The position numbers were made by a program, and so were the translations under genes. The notes beneath the pieces were generated by a model. The model searched no databases. It was not told the DNA's origin and saw only the letters and a program-made list of their open reading frames with translations. Shown piece after piece: positions 51,028-62,466 of a stretch of DNA of 64,000 nucleotides (position 1 is the first letter of the stretch; every line of letters begins with the position of its first letter). Source of the stretch: Paralvinella palmiformis (Eukaryota > Annelida > Polychaeta > Terebellida > Alvinellidae); the NCBI GenBank assembly GCA_025642065.1, contig JAODUP010000119.1:413501-477500 (forward strand), in the 5' to 3' direction.

Positions 51028-52739
51028 ACTCGTCAGACATCACAATGTCATACAAGTTGCTATAACTAACGATAGATTCATTATCTCAATACATGATGTA
51101 ATCGATGTCATTGTAAGAACGGGGACTTCCTTATTGTTTCTATCATAAATACCGATATAACGTAGATTGTAACTTAATTAAGTATATCTAATGTGATTAG
51201 CGGTTCGGTAAATAACGTCTTCCGATGGATAGAAGAATAAATTGATAATTATGTATTATAGTTAGTACAATACCTTTGTCTTTCCATTTGGGAGGGTGGT
51301 GATTAATCTGTAAGTACGTGGGTGGGATGTTCCTTTTATTCCTTGCCTGGTAATTGTGTATTCTATGTTTTTAATGTCTAATGAAGCGCATAATTAGGTC
51401 AACAATAAGATGGAAAGTCCTAGTTGTGTAGAACGGTACAGTTCTCGGCTTCTCTTGACCTTGTTTCGTGATAGTAAGTATGTTGTTTATTTTGATCGAA
51501 TATGCATATGATAATGACCTAATTTGGATCTTAATAAATCTTGAAATACTGCACCGAGTATAATAAGAAGTAAAACAGTTTAGATTTATTAATCGATGTC
51601 GGAAGTGGCATTTGTAGTAACGATACAATTAATTTTAAATAATAACTCGATACCTAAAGCATCGGCTTCCCAAATTATCGGATGGAAACTAATCATTATC
51701 AATCCGTTTACAGTAAACAGGTCAATGTTATTTCTCTACTTAATACTGATATTACTCTCGCCTACCTTTTGCGCCGTGTCACTCCCACGTGACGGTATCG
51801 GATGAACAAGAGCGGGGGTGGTGGTGGTGATGGTGGAATATGATACGATAAACATTATACTGTTGTTATGAAGCCTTCGGGGTACAAAACAAAGAGATCA
51901 ATTTAGTAAACCTATGCCATATTAAACATATCGAATTACCAACGTGACAACTACGATGGCTATTACGGTGAGACGTTGTATCATCTAAAACTTTAACGGA
52001 TACCAAACTGTCATACAGTTACACAGTGATGATACTAGACCGCAGTAAACACTTCTGGGCGACATCAGGTAAACACGACACCACTCGTCGTGAATCTCTC
52101 TATCTTTAGAGTTAACCTACAACAATGAGGAAATAATTGGAAATCGTCTACAAGCGGTTTCAATATATCGGATACTTCGCTGGGTTTGTTTTCGTGGAAG
52201 TAGATAATTTACCGAAGGAATCGTTGTCAGTGACAATAACACCAAGACCGGGATGTTTACCATCACGGTTCCATCCAAACATCACGAGAGATGAGTAATA
52301 CTGTTTTTAATCGTACTGTTGTATTAAATGAGACATCGTGAATCAATGGCGGTGTACTACTTCCACAAAATGGCTTAAGTTGAACACTCATCGGTGGACC
52401 AAAATAAAGAGTCAATTTAAAGTATCCCTCATGTTACTTAAAAACATATATACTACGACACATAATCAAAGATACTTTACGGATTGAGTGACATGGTGTC
52501 TGTTCGCTGGATTGGCGCGATGATGAAGTTATTGTTTTGTGGAAGACGAAATCAGAAAATCACAAGTTGAAATAGGAAGTAAGTTTTTTGTTCGAATCTT
52601 ATTAACCGAACTACGATTAATGAATACAAATTAGTTCGTAAAGGACAATTATTTACATAGTTAATTACCAATTACCATCGTCTATCGCAGATCAAAGGCC
52701 AGTGAAGTTCCTCTGTTACACAATCTCAACCGTGTTTCA
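51028..52739. other. Upstream region of the GPCR gene; no other gene supported
   Basis: No coding feature with family support. A short hydrophobic frame (MLFLYLILILLSPTFCAVSL from 51,726) and a minus-strand open segment at 52,160-52,300 (WNRDGKHPGLGVIVTDNDSF) are noted but unassigned. A CAG at 52,738-52,740 after CTGTTACACAATCTCAACCG could be the acceptor of a 5' UTR intron of the GPCR gene. Confidence 0.4.
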
Positions 52740-52767
52740 GGAGGGATATTTATTTACCTGACAAGCC

Positions 52768-53808
52768 ATGGAAAACACAACGACTGGGAACACGACGAAC
52801 ATTTCAGTGATTGTTCAACATTCGGACATTAATATTACTCTCGATGGAACTGAGTATGTTCTTCTTCCTTTGCTATTCATATTTGGAGTGATCGGAAACT
52901 TTGTGACAATAGCCGTTATGAGGTCACCTTCGTTTAGAACACTTCCCGTCAGCAAGATGCTTATAGCAATGTCGCTTTCGGACATTGTCCTTAATCTGTT
53001 GCTGCCGTTCAACAAGCCAATCGTACGTCAAGCTATTGGTATAGACATCAGGGCTCTGTCTTCGGGAGGCTGTAAGCTGTTCTTCTGGACATATCGCTTT
53101 ACGAAAACAACGTCATCTTGGATGGTTGTTCTGATGTCGATGGAAAGATTCGTCGCCGTCTGGCTGCCGATTAAAGCGAAATTGGTCAACACCGATCGTA
53201 ATGTTTACATCACTACCGCCATCTTATGTGGAGCTTTGGCGGCGTTCTTTGGTTATTGGTGTTCTTGGGCGGATCAAATAATTGACGACAGCTGTATCGT
53301 TAACAGCCAGCCAGCTGGCTTCGAACACTTGTCCGAGATATTTCTACTCTGCGGTGTACTCCTGTACTCCGTCATACCATCAATCTTCCTGGTCACTTTC
53401 AATGGCCTGATCGTCTACAAACTCATCACCATGCGAAAGAAGATAGCGCCAGAAGGTAAGAACAATTCGCAGTCGTCGGCTCACCTGGCGCCACCTTTAG
53501 GCTGTAAACGGCCAAAATCGACTGTAAACTCCAGAACTACCATTATGTTGTTGAGTATTGCCATTTCGTTTCTGATCCTGGTTACACCAAATACGGTCGC
53601 CCATTTTGTGATGTTCTTCAGAAAAGAAGCCATGTTTGAGACAATGGATCCAGTAATGGCTTCGTTGAGCGAAACCGCGCAAATCATGGAACAGTTCAAT
53701 CATGCTATTCACTTTACGATGTACGTGGTGTTTAACAAACGCTTCAGAGACGGAGTGTTCGTGATTTTTAAAGCGAAGAAATCCCACCAGAATGAAAGCA
53801 GCAACTGA
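52768..53808 (+). CDS. Class A (rhodopsin-like) G-protein-coupled receptor, orphan peptide-receptor type
   Basis: Single-exon, 346 residues, ATG in strong context (GCCATGG). Seven membrane segments fall at about 30-52, 62-84, 102-134, 147-168, 188-218, 258-284 and 303-325. Class A landmarks are GN (43-44) in TM1, LSD (70-72) in TM2, C102 and C176 for the extracellular disulphide, P204 in TM5 and P274 in TM6. The DRY site reads ERF (126-128), and the NPxxY site reads HFTMY (315-319), followed by a helix-8-like NKRFRDGVF. The extracellular N-terminus has four N-glycosylation sequons (N3, N8, N11, N22). The intracellular loop 3 is short and basic. It is a plasma membrane receptor, probably for a neuropeptide; ERF and degenerate NPxxY are common in expanded invertebrate peptide-receptor groups (family knowledge). 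The ligand cannot be told from sequence. The region is richer in G+C than its flanks. No AATAAA is seen close by. Confidence 0.9.
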   Translation: MENTTTGNTTNISVIVQHSDINITLDGTEYVLLPLLFIFGVIGNFVTIAVMRSPSFRTLPVSKMLIAMSLSDIVLNLLLPFNKPIVRQAIGIDIRALSSGGCKLFFWTYRFTKTTSSWMVVLMSMERFVAVWLPIKAKLVNTDRNVYITTAILCGALAAFFGYWCSWADQIIDDSCIVNSQPAGFEHLSEIFLLCGVLLYSVIPSIFLVTFNGLIVYKLITMRKKIAPEGKNNSQSSAHLAPPLGCKRPKSTVNSRTTIMLLSIAISFLILVTPNTVAHFVMFFRKEAMFETMDPVMASLSETAQIMEQFNHAIHFTMYVVFNKRFRDGVFVIFKAKKSHQNESSN

Positions 53809-53951
53809 AATATGAAAGCCGCATTTTTCTTTTGCTCTCGTCACCGCTTTTACTGACAAGTCTACGTCAGATTATAATTGTATAAGTCATACACCTCAGA
53901 GAACTTGAAACAATGTGTGTAAAAAAATTATTGTATAAAGAATATATGAAA

Positions 53952-54000
53952 TGGTGTTGTTGTACGGCCACTTTTGTGTATACGGTAGACTAATTTGGTC
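53952..54000 (-). mobile_element. SINE family B 3' fragment
   Basis: The reverse complement reads GACCAAATTAGTCTACCG, then ACACAAAAGTGGCCGTACAAC, matching the 3' body of the element at 50,817-51,016. It is only a tail fragment, just downstream of the GPCR. Confidence 0.6.
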
Positions 54001-54069
54001 AAACGATCTACAATGGTAATAATATAATAATAATATGTGATATTTACAAAGCGCCCTATTTAGCTAGAA

Positions 54070-54172
54070 GCTGCTCTAAGGAGCTTTACAATATTATTTA
54101 CAATATTATTATCCCTGACTCAGATCTGTTTCCACCCAGCACATGTCTCAACTCCCGAGGGAGTGTATAATA
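54070..54172 (-). mobile_element. SINE family A 3' fragment
   Basis: The plus strand shows ATTATTATCCCTGACTCAGA, CTGTTTCCACCCAGCACATG and CTCAACTCCCGAGGGAG, the reverse complement of the family A body. No tRNA head is attached. Confidence 0.65.
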
Positions 54173-54212
54173 AGACAGAAGCGATAGAAGGTATATCGTA
54201 TATGAGTTTCTC

Positions 54213-54256
54213 TCACTCTCTCTCTCTCTCTCTCTCTTCGTGTGTGTGTGTGTGCG
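54213..54256 (+). repeat. (CT)n then (GT)n microsatellite
   Basis: CTCT run followed by GTGT run. Confidence 0.9.
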
Positions 54257-54418
54257 TTGTAAAATTTCACAATTATTGCAGTGGTTTTTATTTAGAAGTG
54301 TTCATTGAATTTTTACTAGCAGGAGCCATTCAAAGGCGTTGTACAAATAATATGTAATATAATAATATCCCAAATAATATGTCTGTAAAAGCTCTATAAG
54401 AGATTTAAACGATAATTA

Positions 54419-54625
54419 TTATTTATCTGTGAAAACAACCTCGAACAGGTGTGTTTTTAGGACGAATTTAAGATTTTCAAGAGACGGCGCATTTCTGATA
54501 TCTGCCGGCAGCTTATTCCACAAAGTGGGGGCTGCAACACTAAACACACAATCAATGTATGAATTGAGCCGAGACACTGGCATCGCAATAGTATCCCACC
54601 CGATGACCTGAGTTATCATGATGAC
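54419..54625 (-). mobile_element. LINE 3' coding tail (L2/CR1-like)
   Basis: The minus strand encodes SRLNSYIDCVFSVAAPTLWN, KLPADIRNAPSLENLKFVL and KTHLFEVVF followed by a stop. This is the highly typical C-terminus of L2/CR1-like ORF2 (APxLWNxLPxxIR, FKxxLKTHLF). It is 5'-truncated, as usual for LINE insertions, and of the same style as the tail at 40,750-40,795. Confidence 0.82.
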
Positions 54626-54854
54626 TTTCTAATGGACACCAGATAATACAGGTATTCAGGTTTCATATAATTGATAGTTTTATAAGTAATTAATAACATC
54701 CTGAAATGGATATGCTGTCTATCAGGGAGACAATGTATTTGTTTTTAAGAATTGGAGTCTTTGTCACTATGCGCGATAACTATTAACTAGAAAAACGAAA
54801 ATATCTCTTCAAGTAATACAAATAATTTAGTAGTAATTTAATAACTAATTATCT

Positions 54855-55105
54855 CAGGTGCCATTCCCAGAGAACATAACCAAGGGGTCACGGTTTCGAG
54901 GCTATGGAGCTGCAATTTCGTGAAATGGCAACTGGTTCACTCAGCCGGAAATGAGAACCTAGTTGGACTTTGTCCATTAGTTTCCCGCCAGTAATGGCAC
55001 CATGCGTTGTATGCTCCTTTGGGAGTTGAGTTGTGTGCTTGATTGAAACAGATCCGAATGAGGGATAATAATATTGTACAGCGCCTTAGAACAGGATTAC
55101 CTTAT
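54855..55105 (+). mobile_element. SINE family A, diverged near-complete copy
   Basis: Shares CACTCAGCCGGAAATGAGAA, ATGCGTTGTATGCTCC, TTTGGGAGTTGAG, GGGATAATAATATTGTACAG and CGCCTTAGAACAGG with the other family A elements. The tRNA head is degraded (GGTCACGGTTTCGAGGC). Confidence 0.7.
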
Positions 55106-56430
55106 TAGTTATTATAACGCGATGTTTTTGTTAAAATGTTGACGGTGATTCTATCTGGCGGTAAACGTGATCAACTAGCTTGATCACTTCGATATCAAAT
55201 AACTGTTGAATAAATAGACTTGTACCTTGGACTAATAAATATATCAATAACCTTTTGTTTTGAACTAATGCATGTCAACATTTTGTATCAGAACGAGCTT
55301 ATTAATAAAAAATCAACAATTAGTGTCGGCAGCAGATGGGCGATAATAGATTAAACTTTCACAAACCATTCATACAGCTCTCTGTTCGATTACGTAAATT
55401 GTCTGGATAATTAATTCTTATCAATAAAATCTCTGAAGAAGAGTTGAATAATTTGGATTGCACAATTTTACTTCTAATCACCAACGCCCTGAATTTAGTT
55501 TTAACCTGCCAGTCGACATTAGGTCAACAGATACAAAAAGCTCATCCTCTGCAGATTTCTCATCTAAATTTGGCAAAAGAAAATAGATTAATGTTCTTAT
55601 CAGATTTGGTTGAATTGGTTCTATTAATCGAACCCTTTATGGACACTATAGCAAATGTTGAATAGCTATATAAGGAGAGCTTGAAGACCCAATCAATAAA
55701 TTAAAACCCACCAGTGGTTGTCGCCATGACTGTACAGATGTAATAAAGACACAGATGTAGTTTCACCAAATAAAATTGTATGACTTCACAATATATACCC
55801 ATGTGCAGATTATTATTAATTATACGAGTACCTCCAACTAGCGGACTGTAAGATCAAAACCAAAAGTGAAGATGGACTGAAGTTTGGCTTAGAACACTCA
55901 ACAAATAAGGTCACTTGGGTTTATCTAAGCCCTCTCTCAATCTAATAAGACGATCCATAAAGGTTAACACATTTATACAAAAACGCATCACTAATGCAGA
56001 ATTCATTTTATTGATCATAACAAAATAAACTGTTTTATCGCAGTACAGATACATATATTTATCAACATTGGTTTCATCTCATTTTGTAGGACAGTTGTAT
56101 CTTGATTTCGACCACCAGTAGTAGCCCACCATATTTAAAGAAAATCTTAATATTGTCCATAGTCATACAAAGGTGCATCTCAAAAGGGTTCACAAACAAT
56201 ACGAAAAATAATATTTGAATATTAGAAAGGTAATCTCGCGAAATGATTATTTTGGCATTAAATCTTGGCTATTTAAAGTCTCTTAAAACGGGTATGATAG
56301 TATATTCTTCATAAATGGTTTATTCTATTGACTACATATATGTAGTAGATTCAGCCAATAATTGATCAAATATGTTATTAAATGCGATAATATTCAAACT
56401 GTATCATAAAATAAATTGCTCAATCATAAC
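55106..56430. other. Unique stretch, nothing recognised
   Basis: The frame at 55,444-55,665 (TTG start) has no family resemblance. No RNA gene or transposon motif seen. Confidence 0.45.
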
Positions 56431-56433
56431 ACA

Positions 56434-56552
56434 TGTATGTATGTATGTATGTATGTATGTAAGAGAATGTATGTCTGTGCGTACGTCCGTCCGTCCGTCC
56501 GTCCGTCCGTCCGTCCGTCCGTCCGTCTGTCTGTCTGGCTGTCTGGCTGTCT
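56434..56552 (+). repeat. (ATGT)n and (CCGT)n tetranucleotide microsatellites
   Basis: ATGT repeats at 56,434-56,461, then a GTCC run of about 12 units (about 56,484-56,527), then degenerate CTGT/GGCT units. Confidence 0.95.
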
Positions 56553-56690
56553 AACAAAAGAGTTCTAAATGGATATGATATTGTTTGGGAATATGATTGA
56601 GTATGTGATGTTTATTCGTTAAAATTTGGTTTTCAATATTCTAAACCCTTAGTTTAATGGGCGGAAGAACAAAGTATCCCTCACGGAGGA

Positions 56691-56693
<3 letters not shown>

Positions 56694-56748
<55 letters not shown>
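56694..56748. repeat. (TA)n microsatellite
   Basis: TA run of about 55 bp. Confidence 0.9.
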
Positions 56749-56750
<2 letters not shown>

Positions 56751-58980
56751 CTGTAGAAAGACTTCTAGATCAACAATTATTACAGTTTATCGTACTTCAA
56801 TACTCCAGTTTTATATCGCCACATTAATGCCTTTCCACATCTACAACGTATACCGCTAGATGGCGCGTCGAATAAATTATTACAATGTACCTGTAAGTAA
56901 TTTTCCATCTCAATTAATATTAAATATAATTTTTACCTGTAGTCAATCACCTCAATTAAAATAAAATATATGATATACCTGTAGTAAATCATCTCAGAAA
57001 TGTTTATTATGAATACTCGAAGATCACGATTAGTGCTGGTATGTGGTAGTTGAGTTCATTCATTTGCAATGACATTCAATAATCTGAACAGTTAATTCAA
57101 TAAGAATAACACTCAGCCATGGCCCGAAACGGTTGCTAGGGAAATATTTATAAAAACATCTGCTGTTGACCAAACAAAAACAAAAGGTTTTAAAAATATA
57201 GCCAAGTGAAACACAATATACTCCAACCAGTGGTTTGGTTTTAATACGAAAGTAAATATTTATATCAATTCTAAAGTAAATGGTTTGGCAGATAAATTTC
57301 GAAAATTCTCTCGACTTCTATGAAAAGGCTCTCTATCTTCAGGCTGCTTACCTATAATGTATTTATTCAGATTTGTATCAGGATTGTTCAAATTTATTAG
57401 TTGTATAGTATTTCTTATATGTCTATTTTTAACCAGCTAAAACAATGATAAACTAATTCTATTGTTTGAAAAGAAAACTCTATGACGTTTTGCATATAAT
57501 TGTTGTTGTTGTTGTTGTTAATTTGAAAGATATTGCGATATGATTAATTATAGTCTAGTCAATATCAACTCTCTAGACAAACAACTGAAATAAGACGAAT
57601 TAAATCACGATATTTTAGGTGAGGAGATTGTGTAAGGAACACGATATACCCGTTACAAATATAAATATAAAAAAACAGACGTTTAAAGCATATCGTTGTC
57701 CTGTCATACTTATTATTTCTATTTGATTACTAATACCAAACCATAATACTTGACAGGTTATATGTGGTCAGAACTTCCTCGTTGAGTACAATGACATACT
57801 AGATATTGTATCGTGACTCGATTCCAACTATCAACTCCGACATTTAGCAATAATAATCCATACACCTAAACATTAGTTTTTATTGATTGTTATATTAATA
57901 TAGATAATTGATGGGACACCATATAGCTCTTCTTCTGTAACTTTCCAGTGATATAATATCATCACAGATACATACACATACACGCGCGTGGGCTGGCTCA
58001 AATCTACACGCACAAACACACACACACACACACACATCATTCGTGATCATTCTTGGTAAAGTGGTTTGCTGACTGCTAAATGGCTGACTCGCTGACCGAA
58101 ACAGAAGATACGTTATGACGTGTTTGAGTTGTGGTTGTTTTGTGGGCATTATGACGAACATTTCAACCGTTAATATCATTTTAAATGAAGAACAATTTAT
58201 TGGTAAAGGCTAAATAGTACGGGGTGTGGTTTAGAAGATTATCACCAAAGTTTGTTCTATATTAGCCTAATTCATAACGCAGCGAGAGGTTAAATTATTA
58301 AAATTGCATTTAATGAAGTTACTAATTTAAGTAAAATCGCTATGCCGTGTCAGAAATAAGATTTGGTGTAAATGGATAGAAATAGATACAAAATTCTTTG
58401 GTTGAGTGGTATGTCTTTAAAAAATCAGCGTCTGATTTCATCCATACGTTCAAAAATATCATCTTCTTAATCAGATTATTTTGGTCACATATGATAGAAT
58501 GCGACACAATTTGTTTATCAGGTGATGTTGATAGTAAATACAGTCATTTCAAAATATGAATCCTATTTAAATTATTCATCCTGGTTCATGGTTTATTATT
58601 AAATTAAAGATGGTATCAATTTTCGGTTATTCTTGATGTAGATCTTCGTAGATTGAATAATATTTCAGGCAGACTGATCTGATTTTGGTCTCCCTGAAAA
58701 TATAGTTAAATTACATTGATATTAAACCACGGAATCAGTTTATGCAATTCGCCAAAGATTGTTTTCATCATATCGTAATGAGCGACCACAAAATCTTGCA
58801 GTCTGGAGCCTACAACTGATCAACTGAAACGTAATGATCAATTACAGGCTGGGTTTTCTATCTGTTTCTAGTATATTCAAAGAAGTTGATATAATAATGA
58901 ACCTAGTTCTGGGTTTTTGTGCACATTGACAGCGCACCAAGCGGCAAAGAAGACGGTTGCGATACCAGAGATACGATGAT
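56749..58980. other. Non-coding stretch with a (CA)n run
   Basis: No gene supported. A (CA)n run lies at about 58,014-58,035. A CTCF-like core, CCGCTAGATGGCGCG, lies at 56,853-56,867. A (GTT)n tract lies at about 57,501-57,519. Confidence 0.45.
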
Positions 58981-58984
58981 AAAA

Positions 58985-59065
58985 TTGGCGGATTCCCGGC
59001 ATGCATTGCGCTCTCTGGCTGAGAATATATGAAGGCAACAGACCTTCTGCACATGACGTCAGATC
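58985..59065. promoter_or_regulatory. Promoter-like motif cluster (ZNF143/Staf-like and CRE)
   Basis: TTCCCGGCATGCATTGCGC at 58,993-59,011 is close to the ZNF143/Staf consensus TTCCCAGCATGCmyyGCGC. The palindromic CRE TGACGTCA lies at 59,054-59,061. Both are proximal-promoter elements in animals. No exon on either side can be assigned, so this may be the start of a transcript outside or poorly visible in the window. Confidence 0.4.
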
Positions 59066-59390
59066 TTAATGCCGGATTCCCCAATTCCGATTATGCCACG
59101 ATATACTTTTTCCACCGAAACGTATGACACGCTGTTGCTAGTAATACTAGTAGCCGTGTACTTCTAACGTAGTGTAACATTACAATTCTGACAAGTTAGC
59201 TGACTCAGGTTCGTATGTCAACCTGATGTCGAAATTCACTGATAAACAAGGAAAGGTTTTCCAAGCTAAATATAACATCGCTCAATCGGTGAGTCTACAT
59301 GAGCGCAGCGTAGTGAATGATCAATAAACTAAAGTAACCATGGAACACGTGTACTTAATGAACCATCGACGAGCCTTTTAGTTCGTTGTA

Positions 59391-59682
59391 ATGGTGCTGG
59401 TGTTAGATGATATTGCTGTTATTGTTGCTGCTGTTACTGCTACTGGTGGTGGTGTTGTTATTGTTGCTGCTGTCGTTGTTATTGTTGCTATTGTTGTTAT
59501 TGTTGCTCTTGTTGCTACTGTTGTTATTACTATTGGTGGTGGTGTTGATATTATTGCTGTTGTTATTGTTGTTGTTGCTACTGAGAGTGGTGTTAGATAA
59601 TGTTGTTATTGTTGCTACTGGTGGTGTTGTTGCTACTAATGATTATTATATCGTTGTTATTCTTATTATTGTCGTTGTTTTA
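59391..59682 (+). repeat. Degenerate GTT/GCT trinucleotide tract
   Basis: About 290 bp of GTTATTGTTGCTGCT-type triplets on the plus strand. It produces poly-Leu and Val/Ala-rich frames that are artefacts of the repeat. Confidence 0.85.
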
Positions 59683-59699
59683 TAATACATTTGATTAAA

Positions 59700-60246
59700 T
59701 TCATATCAAATAATAAATATTTTAATTGGTTCCTTGATAATAAGCGAATGATATTTAATTAAATCTTGTATGTAAACAGTAATTAGGACGGCATAAAAAA
59801 ACTAGGCCATCAGTAGTTCACTGAGTTACTTGATATTGTGTCCATATATCGTCATAATAGTGTGTACCAATGTACTGCTATTGTTTATTAATATGTGTGT
59901 TTAGTTAATGGGAAAACATATAAAAAATTACTTTTTATTATAAGGGTGGTTTCATCTTGAATTATTTATCTCAGATGTAAGATTAATATCTAACTAATCA
60001 CATCCTTACTGTTGACAGAGAACAAAAGTGTCATTAAACCAAAATTATGAATGTTCTGAGTATAAATCGTTAATAAACTGCCATTTACAAGCTTATAACA
60101 TCAGCTTTATCTAGTCCGCTAGATACAAACCTTCCTACAATTGTAATTCGTCTATCTTTCACCAGATGGCGGCAGTTAATTGGGATATCTGAAAATCAAA
60201 CCGTACAGATACGTTACATGTTTATTATCAGCTACTTTCTAGAAGC

Positions 60247-60287
<41 letters not shown>

Positions 60288-60600
60288 TTTAAGTTCTGTT
60301 GTTTATTGCTAAAATGGTGAATACATTAATGATATCATAAACATATGAAATGTATTATTTGATATTATGCATTTGTAAGCATTCATTTAAGTTGAATTAT
60401 CAGTATCCGATTTAGGTGTGGGCGCATCAAACATACTCTCTCCAAACAAAATTCTAAATAATGGATTTGGCTCTCACTTTATAACATACAATAAAATAGC
60501 TTTAATTAATCAACTAACAGGAAGGACACAATTTGTTTCAGATGTATGTATTACATTATATCGAAGTAGTTATGTATCCGAGCATCGGAACCCTGTACCT
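59700..60600. other. Non-coding stretch
   Basis: Contains a YY1/CTCF-like CACCAGATGGCGGCAG at 60,160-60,175 and a (TA)n run at 60,249-60,285. No gene seen. Confidence 0.45.
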
Positions 60601-60619
60601 CAGCGTTATAGATCCGAGC

Positions 60620-60672
60620 ACTCAATGCGCATGCGCCAATTATTCTTCGTTTGCTATTACTTCCGCTCAAAT
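60620..60672. promoter_or_regulatory. Promoter-like NRF1 and ETS motifs
   Basis: The palindromic NRF1-type TGCGCATGCGCC at 60,626-60,637 is followed 22 bp later by ACTTCCGC (60,659-60,666, ETS core GGAA on the minus strand). This pairing is typical of TATA-less promoters. No first exon was identified. Confidence 0.4.
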
Positions 60673-61249
60673 ATGTAGTAATTAATTATATTTGGGTTGA
60701 AAGTAGAAGATGCTTTTCATAGTTTATAAGAGGTACAAACGAAAATATACGATCGATAGAACACCCGTACGGCTTTACAAATAATCGGGGTTCCCAGGTG
60801 TCCTAGAAAACCTGGAATATAACAAATTCATTTTCCCGGTCATGGGAATGTTTTTGAATTTGACAAAATCTGAAAATCTCACGGAAAGAATACTGCCTTA
60901 ATTTAGAATGCCCCATTTAATTTATAATTTTTTTTATTAATAAATAGATCTAGCATTTCTTATAAATGTCAGATTTTCTTTTTAATCTGATTATAATGTC
61001 TATTAATAGACTCAATCTAATATCTTTATTAAATGTTAGTAGCAGTAATTACAACTAAGCTCCTGACACTGATGCGAGCAGATGAAAAATTAAAAATGAT
61101 CATGAAATTGCTCAGATTTATAATAATATTGATGATGCATGATTCAGATGCTGAATGCTCGGATCTTTATCACCAAAAAAAAAATTCCGTTACTCAGCAG
61201 CCTATATATATATATAATATTAAATATTCAATTAATCACTCGGCATCCG

Positions 61250-61420
61250 TGTTGGCTCAGGAGCTACAATGCTGTCATGAGGTGACTCATTCACTCAGCC
61301 AGAAATGAGAACGTGACAAGTTGATCTGGCTATGAGTAACGCTTTGTACTTAAAATGGCAGTTGGATTGAAACAGGTCTGAGTCAGGGATAGTAATACTC
61401 TAAAGTGCCTTAGCTCTGTA
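61250..61420 (+). mobile_element. SINE family A, diverged copy
   Basis: TCACTCAGCCAGAAATGAGA, GAGTAACGCTTTG, TTGAAACAGGTCTGAGTCAG, GGGATAGTAATACT and AAGTGCCTTAG match the family A body. The tRNA part is poorly preserved. Confidence 0.65.
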
Positions 61421-61435
61421 AATATCACATATTCC

Positions 61436-61436
<1 letters not shown>

Positions 61437-61476
<40 letters not shown>
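61437..61476 (+). repeat. (TAG)n microsatellite
   Basis: About 13 TAG triplets. Confidence 0.95.
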
Positions 61477-61479
61477 TCA

Positions 61480-62115
61480 TCGTCAACATCATCCCCATGT
61501 GTTTCAAAACTACAGCTGGTGTAAACAATAAACATGACAATACAGTCAGATCGGTAACGAACTCTTTAAGTGACTGTAATAAAATATTTATGGTCAGGAC
61601 ACCATAAAATCATTGTATAATTGTATTTCAACATTTTCCCTTTCTTCGTAGTTTTCAATCACGTAAACACGTAAATACACAATATGTGAAAACAATTTGT
61701 ACAGTTGATCGGCTGCCTTGAGCTGTTGACTTATCGGCATATTACCGATAGTTGGTCGTTATTGTAGAAATTAAAATACATTAAAACTTCGGAATATTTA
61801 CAACAAAAAGGTAAATAAATTAATATAGATAACAAAACAATAGATTTCCTTAATATATATTTTGTTAAAAATTATTATTGACAGTTTATATCACCGCGAT
61901 TCCCGGATATGACGTACCTCAGGGAATATAGTCACAACTTGCATAAACCTCGGGATTTACTTCACCAAAAAAAAATATACTGATTTGAGTGATCCATGAG
62001 TGTGGTAGCTCATCTATAGACTCACTCTATAAAAACTCAGTCAATATGGTGTCATCCGTCAGTTCATCATCCTTTATATTCTGTGAAATGTTTTATCCTC
62101 CTATATATATATAAT

Positions 62116-62156
<41 letters not shown>

Positions 62157-62460
62157 TGTAATATTTTTAAAATTAAATTTACCCAAAGAATTTCTAACTT
62201 GTACGTGCTTACATCGATTTACAAATGTATACACTAATGCCAAAATTAATTTTAGGTCAATTATCCAAAATAAATCTGTATTCCGCCAAATATTTGTTTC
62301 ACTATATCACACTTCAAACAAATATTTTGGGCATTATGATAGTACAATGTGAGTGGAGTACAGTACTGCAAACTTCAGTATCTTGATGACTTCATGAGTC
62401 CTTCATCTATAAATGTAAATAGCAAAAATTAAAGGACAAATTATAATCAAACATTGAAAA
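61480..62460. other. Non-coding stretch with a (TA)n run
   Basis: (TA)n at 62,115-62,152; otherwise nothing recognised. Confidence 0.45.
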
Positions 62461-62466
62461 TTTGGT

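Noticed and set aside
51596..51805. Possible signal-peptide exon (MLFLYLILILLSPTFCAVSL) upstream of the GPCR
   Set aside because: Hydrophobic but only about 26 residues before a stop, with no clear donor and no downstream exon; insufficient support.
52160..52300. Minus-strand open segment with WNRDGKHPGLGVIVTDNDSF
   Set aside because: Looks protein-like, but it is short, has no good polypyrimidine acceptor and matches no family I recognise.
58842..59084. Minus-strand 80-codon frame
   Set aside because: Starts at TTG, has no domain and overlaps the promoter-like motif cluster.
59391..59685. Poly-leucine membrane-like frame
   Set aside because: Trinucleotide tract; no flanking coding sequence.
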